Origin: Sesamum alatum
Taxonomy: Eukaryota; Streptophyta; Magnoliopsida; Lamiales; Pedaliaceae
Reading direction: 5' to 3'
Length of the DNA stretch: 64,000 nt
Assembly: GCA_034509735.1 (NCBI GenBank)
Contig: JACGWO010000007.1
Location: 24,580,046 to 24,644,045, forward strand
Shown one piece after another: positions 62,801 through 64,000 of the stretch. The notes under the pieces were generated by a model. The model was not told the DNA's origin and did no database searches. It saw nothing but the letters and a program-made list of their open reading frames with translations. Position 1 is the stretch's first letter. Each line of letters starts with the position of its first letter. Position numbers and translations under genes: made by a program.

Positions 62801-63930
62801 CCATCTATGGCCTCAAACAAGCTTCCCGGAGTTGGAACATTCGATTTGATGAGGTAATACGGGGTTATGACTTCATCAAAAACGAATCCGACCCTTGTGT
62901 ATACAAGAAGGTCAGTGGGAGCTCCATAGTGTTCCTAGTGCTTTACGTGGATGACATTCTGCTCATTGGAAATGACGTCAGAATGTTAGGAAACACAAAA
63001 GCATGGTTGTCAACCAAGTTTTCCATGAAGGACTTGGGTGAAGCCTCCTACATCCTAGGCATCCAGATTGTCAGGGACAGATCTAAAAGGATGTTAGGGC
63101 TCACCCAAAACTCGTATATGGAGAAAGTCCTAAAGAGATATCGAATGGATAACTCCAAACGAGGATTCCTTCCAATGAGGCATGGGATCAAGTTATCCAA
63201 GAAGCAGTCCCCGCAGACTGATGAGGAACTTGAAAAGATGAAAGTCATCCCCTATGCTTCTGCCGTAGGTAGCATCCAATATGCGGTCCACTGCACCAGG
63301 CCTGACATTGCATACGCTTTGAGCGTGACTAGCAGATATCAGTCCTGTGCAGGAGAGGCACATTGGAATGCAGTTAAGGGCATCCTTAAGTACCTAAGGA
63401 GGACTAAGGAAATGTTCTTAGTCTATGGCAATGGAAAACTAATTCTGGAAGGCTTTAGCGACGCCAGCTTCCAGTCTGATGACGATGATGCCAAGTCTCA
63501 ATCGGGGTATGTATTCAAGCTCAACGGAGGAGTAGTGGCTTGGAAAAGTTCCAAGCAAGCAACCACTGCTGACTCCACCACTGAGGCTGAATACATAGCG
63601 GCTTCAGAAGCTGCTAAGGAAGCGGTTTGGATGAGAAACTACATCCAAGAGTTGGGTGTGGTGCCTAGCATCGCCGAGCCCGTTGTCATCTTCTGTGATA
63701 ACAACGGTGCAATAGCGCAAGCGAAGGAACCGAGATCTCATCACCGTTCCAAACACATTCTTAGACGCTACCATCTTCTTAGAGAAATGGTAGGAAGAGG
63801 TGACGTTCGGATGGACCGAGTCAACTCAGCAGACAACACAGCAGACCCGCTGACAAAGCCTATGTCGCAGAGTGCTCATACGCAACATCTTGAGAAGATG
63901 GGGATTAGGCATATGGGTGATTGGCTTTAA
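59878..63930 (+). CDS. Copia gag-pol polyprotein, intact (1350 aa)
   Basis: A single uninterrupted frame encodes the virus-like-particle protein and all copia enzymes. Gag occupies about residues 1-265, with a basic Lys/Gly-rich stretch before a CCHC zinc knuckle (CINCREKGHWKREC, 267-280). The protease active site is DTGC at D306. GAG-pre-integrase begins around H440 (WHARLGHIS). The integrase core has D501, D564 and E600 (D-35-E spacing). RT has D938 in QMDVKTAF and YVDD at 1023-1026. RNase H has D1195 (DASFQ), E1236 or E1238 and D1274 (FCDNNGA). Integrase before RT defines Ty1/copia, and the length is normal for a one-frame plant copia. The ATG at 59878 is matched by the ATG at 30084 in the sister element. 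No env-like frame follows; the stop is 16 bases before the 3' LTR. How the gag:pol ratio is set is not evident. Function in transposition is inferred from intact motifs. Confidence 0.97.
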   Translation: MSKNPLSTILETNKFNGTNYNDWLRNLRIVLDYENQGYVMDEPLPRTLPEGSTPEERETFETWHKDNRKVRSIILASMTNEIQKQYERLDDVPSIMARLKDCYAVPDRHTRYVATKAFFGTKMTEGSSVQEHGVKMLTLVEKLEDLKAGLDNETYIDVILQSLPPSFDQFIVNYNMNALEKGIHELINMLVQYEATTKKSTPSVLFGGASTSKTKGKGAGRWKRKKGKGKAVIAATNTQSVPIAKEGKGKGKGKVVSKQQSKAYVICINCREKGHWKRECPKLFSNQGIFVIEVNMVTNSASWVLDTGCGAHICNDLQVLKRSRKLSSGDMILKLGNGKAISAEAVGSATLVISDTISIELEQVYFVPSMIKNIISIPLLDNSGYEFRINKNCFYLMRCGIAHLLGTLHNGLYILQQTNFVLNAQHKRKLDNNGNARLWHARLGHISQDRMKRLVDSKNLEVGDLSNLPTCESCLRGKMTKKPFVGQSRLATGLLDLVHTDVCGPLRTQARGGFSYFITFTDDHSRYGYVYLMRYKSEALERFKEFRLEVENQTNCKIKVLRSDRGGEYLSAEFLDYLKEHGIISEWTPPGTPQLNGVSERRNRTLLDMVRSMMSFTKLPLSFWGYALETAAKLLNLAPTSVVTQTPYEIWHGKPASYNYLKVWGSPAYVKRLVGDKLESRSSLCRFVGYPKETAGYYFYDPLEQKVFVSRNAVFLEQGFPEDIQPDELILEESSDGTQSSETVAETSPRGFRIDTRRTDLPREVQHARHEGQPQGRPAPAPEPPAPIQSAPTVTTNVPVLRRSTRESRPPVRYGFLGATDLLDNDPKTYGEAMSDIDSGKWLEAMKTEMDSMSENQVWRLVDPPKGVKPVGCKWVYKRKLGVDGEVTTFKARLVAKGYTQRPGVDFEDTYSPVAMAKSIRILLAIAAWYDYEIWQMDVKTAFLNGFVEEEIYMDQPEGFTVTGEEQKVCRLQKSIYGLKQASRSWNIRFDEVIRGYDFIKNESDPCVYKKVSGSSIVFLVLYVDDILLIGNDVRMLGNTKAWLSTKFSMKDLGEASYILGIQIVRDRSKRMLGLTQNSYMEKVLKRYRMDNSKRGFLPMRHGIKLSKKQSPQTDEELEKMKVIPYASAVGSIQYAVHCTRPDIAYALSVTSRYQSCAGEAHWNAVKGILKYLRRTKEMFLVYGNGKLILEGFSDASFQSDDDDAKSQSGYVFKLNGGVVAWKSSKQATTADSTTEAEYIAASEAAKEAVWMRNYIQELGVVPSIAEPVVIFCDNNGAIAQAKEPRSHHRSKHILRRYHLLREMVGRGDVRMDRVNSADNTADPLTKPMSQSAHTQHLEKMGIRHMGDWL

Positions 63931-63946
63931 AGGTCAAGTGGGAGAT
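63931..63946 (+). other. Polypurine tract
   Basis: AGGTCAAGTGGGAGAT directly follows the gag-pol stop and directly precedes the 3' LTR. Confidence 0.88.
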
Positions 63947-64000
63947 TGTTAGAATAGGTGACCATGTAAGCCAATTTTGGCGGGTATATGTAACCTATGT
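63947..64000 (+). repeat. 3' LTR, family B, first 54 bp only
   Basis: TGTTAGAATAGGTGACC onward is identical to 55503-55556. The window ends here, so the far end and right target duplication cannot be checked. Confidence 0.95.

Larger units (their letters stand above)
55503..64000 (+). mobile_element. Ty1/copia element, family B, apparently autonomous, 3' end off window
   Basis: The order is 5' LTR (55503-57491), tRNA-iMet primer-binding site, 2.4-kb leader, a single 1350-residue gag-pol frame (59878-63930), polypurine tract, and the first 54 bases of the 3' LTR. Those 54 bases are identical to the start of the 5' LTR, in keeping with a recent insertion, though the sample is short. It interrupts a satellite monomer after GAAAC. 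All motifs needed for copia transposition appear intact. A full element would be about 10.4 kb. Confidence 0.95.

Noticed and set aside
1..64000. Host protein-coding genes, tRNA or rRNA genes
   Set aside because: Every protein similarity I can recognise is to retroelement domains. I saw no tRNA or rRNA sequence; the tRNA-like motifs are primer-binding sites.

Overview
The window looks like plant nuclear heterochromatin, probably pericentromeric or another satellite-rich block. The evidence is Ty1/copia LTR retrotransposons with a primer-binding site matching the 3' end of plant initiator-Met tRNA, remnants of a plant L1-like LINE with an RT-associated zinc-binding tail, and a long AT-rich satellite array. 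I found no host gene, tRNA, rRNA or CRISPR array. Every convincing coding segment belongs to a retroelement.

Layout. (1) 1-5207: 3' part of a decayed copia element on the + strand (family A) with its 3' LTR. (2) 5208-9164: leader and 5' LTR of a second family A element on the - strand, cut where element 1 begins, so element 1 is probably nested inside it. (3) 9165-16206, 18178-23751, 36315-38408, 40018-50295 and 51986-55502: one satellite array with a 332-bp monomer, about 28.5 kb and about 86 monomers in total, interrupted by younger insertions. (4) 16207-18177: family B solo LTR, TSD TAATA. (5) 23752-24014 plus 34338-36314: family A solo LTR, TSD GATGA, split by (6) 24015-34337: a complete 10.3-kb family B copia on the - strand, TSD GTTCC, with a broken gag-pol. 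(7) 38409-40017 and 50296-51985: two copies of the same 5'-truncated LINE at the same satellite phase, so they arose by segmental duplication of satellite plus LINE. (8) 42120-49860 and 52480-55502: higher-order repeats (8-, 7- and 6-monomer periods) in the satellite. (9) 55503-64000: a family B copia on the + strand with an uninterrupted 1350-residue gag-pol, its 3' LTR cut by the window end.

How the parts relate. The satellite is the host layer. The family A solo LTR and the family B insertions landed in it, and the 10.3-kb family B element later landed in the family A solo LTR, giving a readable order of events. The intact element at 55503 encodes all the activities needed for copia transposition, and by its sequence it could supply proteins to the broken family B copy, whose gag N-terminal region is essentially identical. 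The LTRs carry plausible plant promoter elements (TATA box, pyrimidine-rich tract downstream, clustered WRKY-type W-box cores) and a 12-bp perfect palindrome present in all seven LTRs long enough to contain it. The untranslated leaders are unusually long (about 2.3-2.4 kb in family B) and hold an extremely GC-rich, alternating GC block.

I do not see a wholly new gene system. The most novel-looking items are the satellite with its higher-order structure, the duplicated LINE block, and the conserved non-coding architecture of the family A/B copia LTRs and leaders. All alignments were done by eye; identities are approximate.
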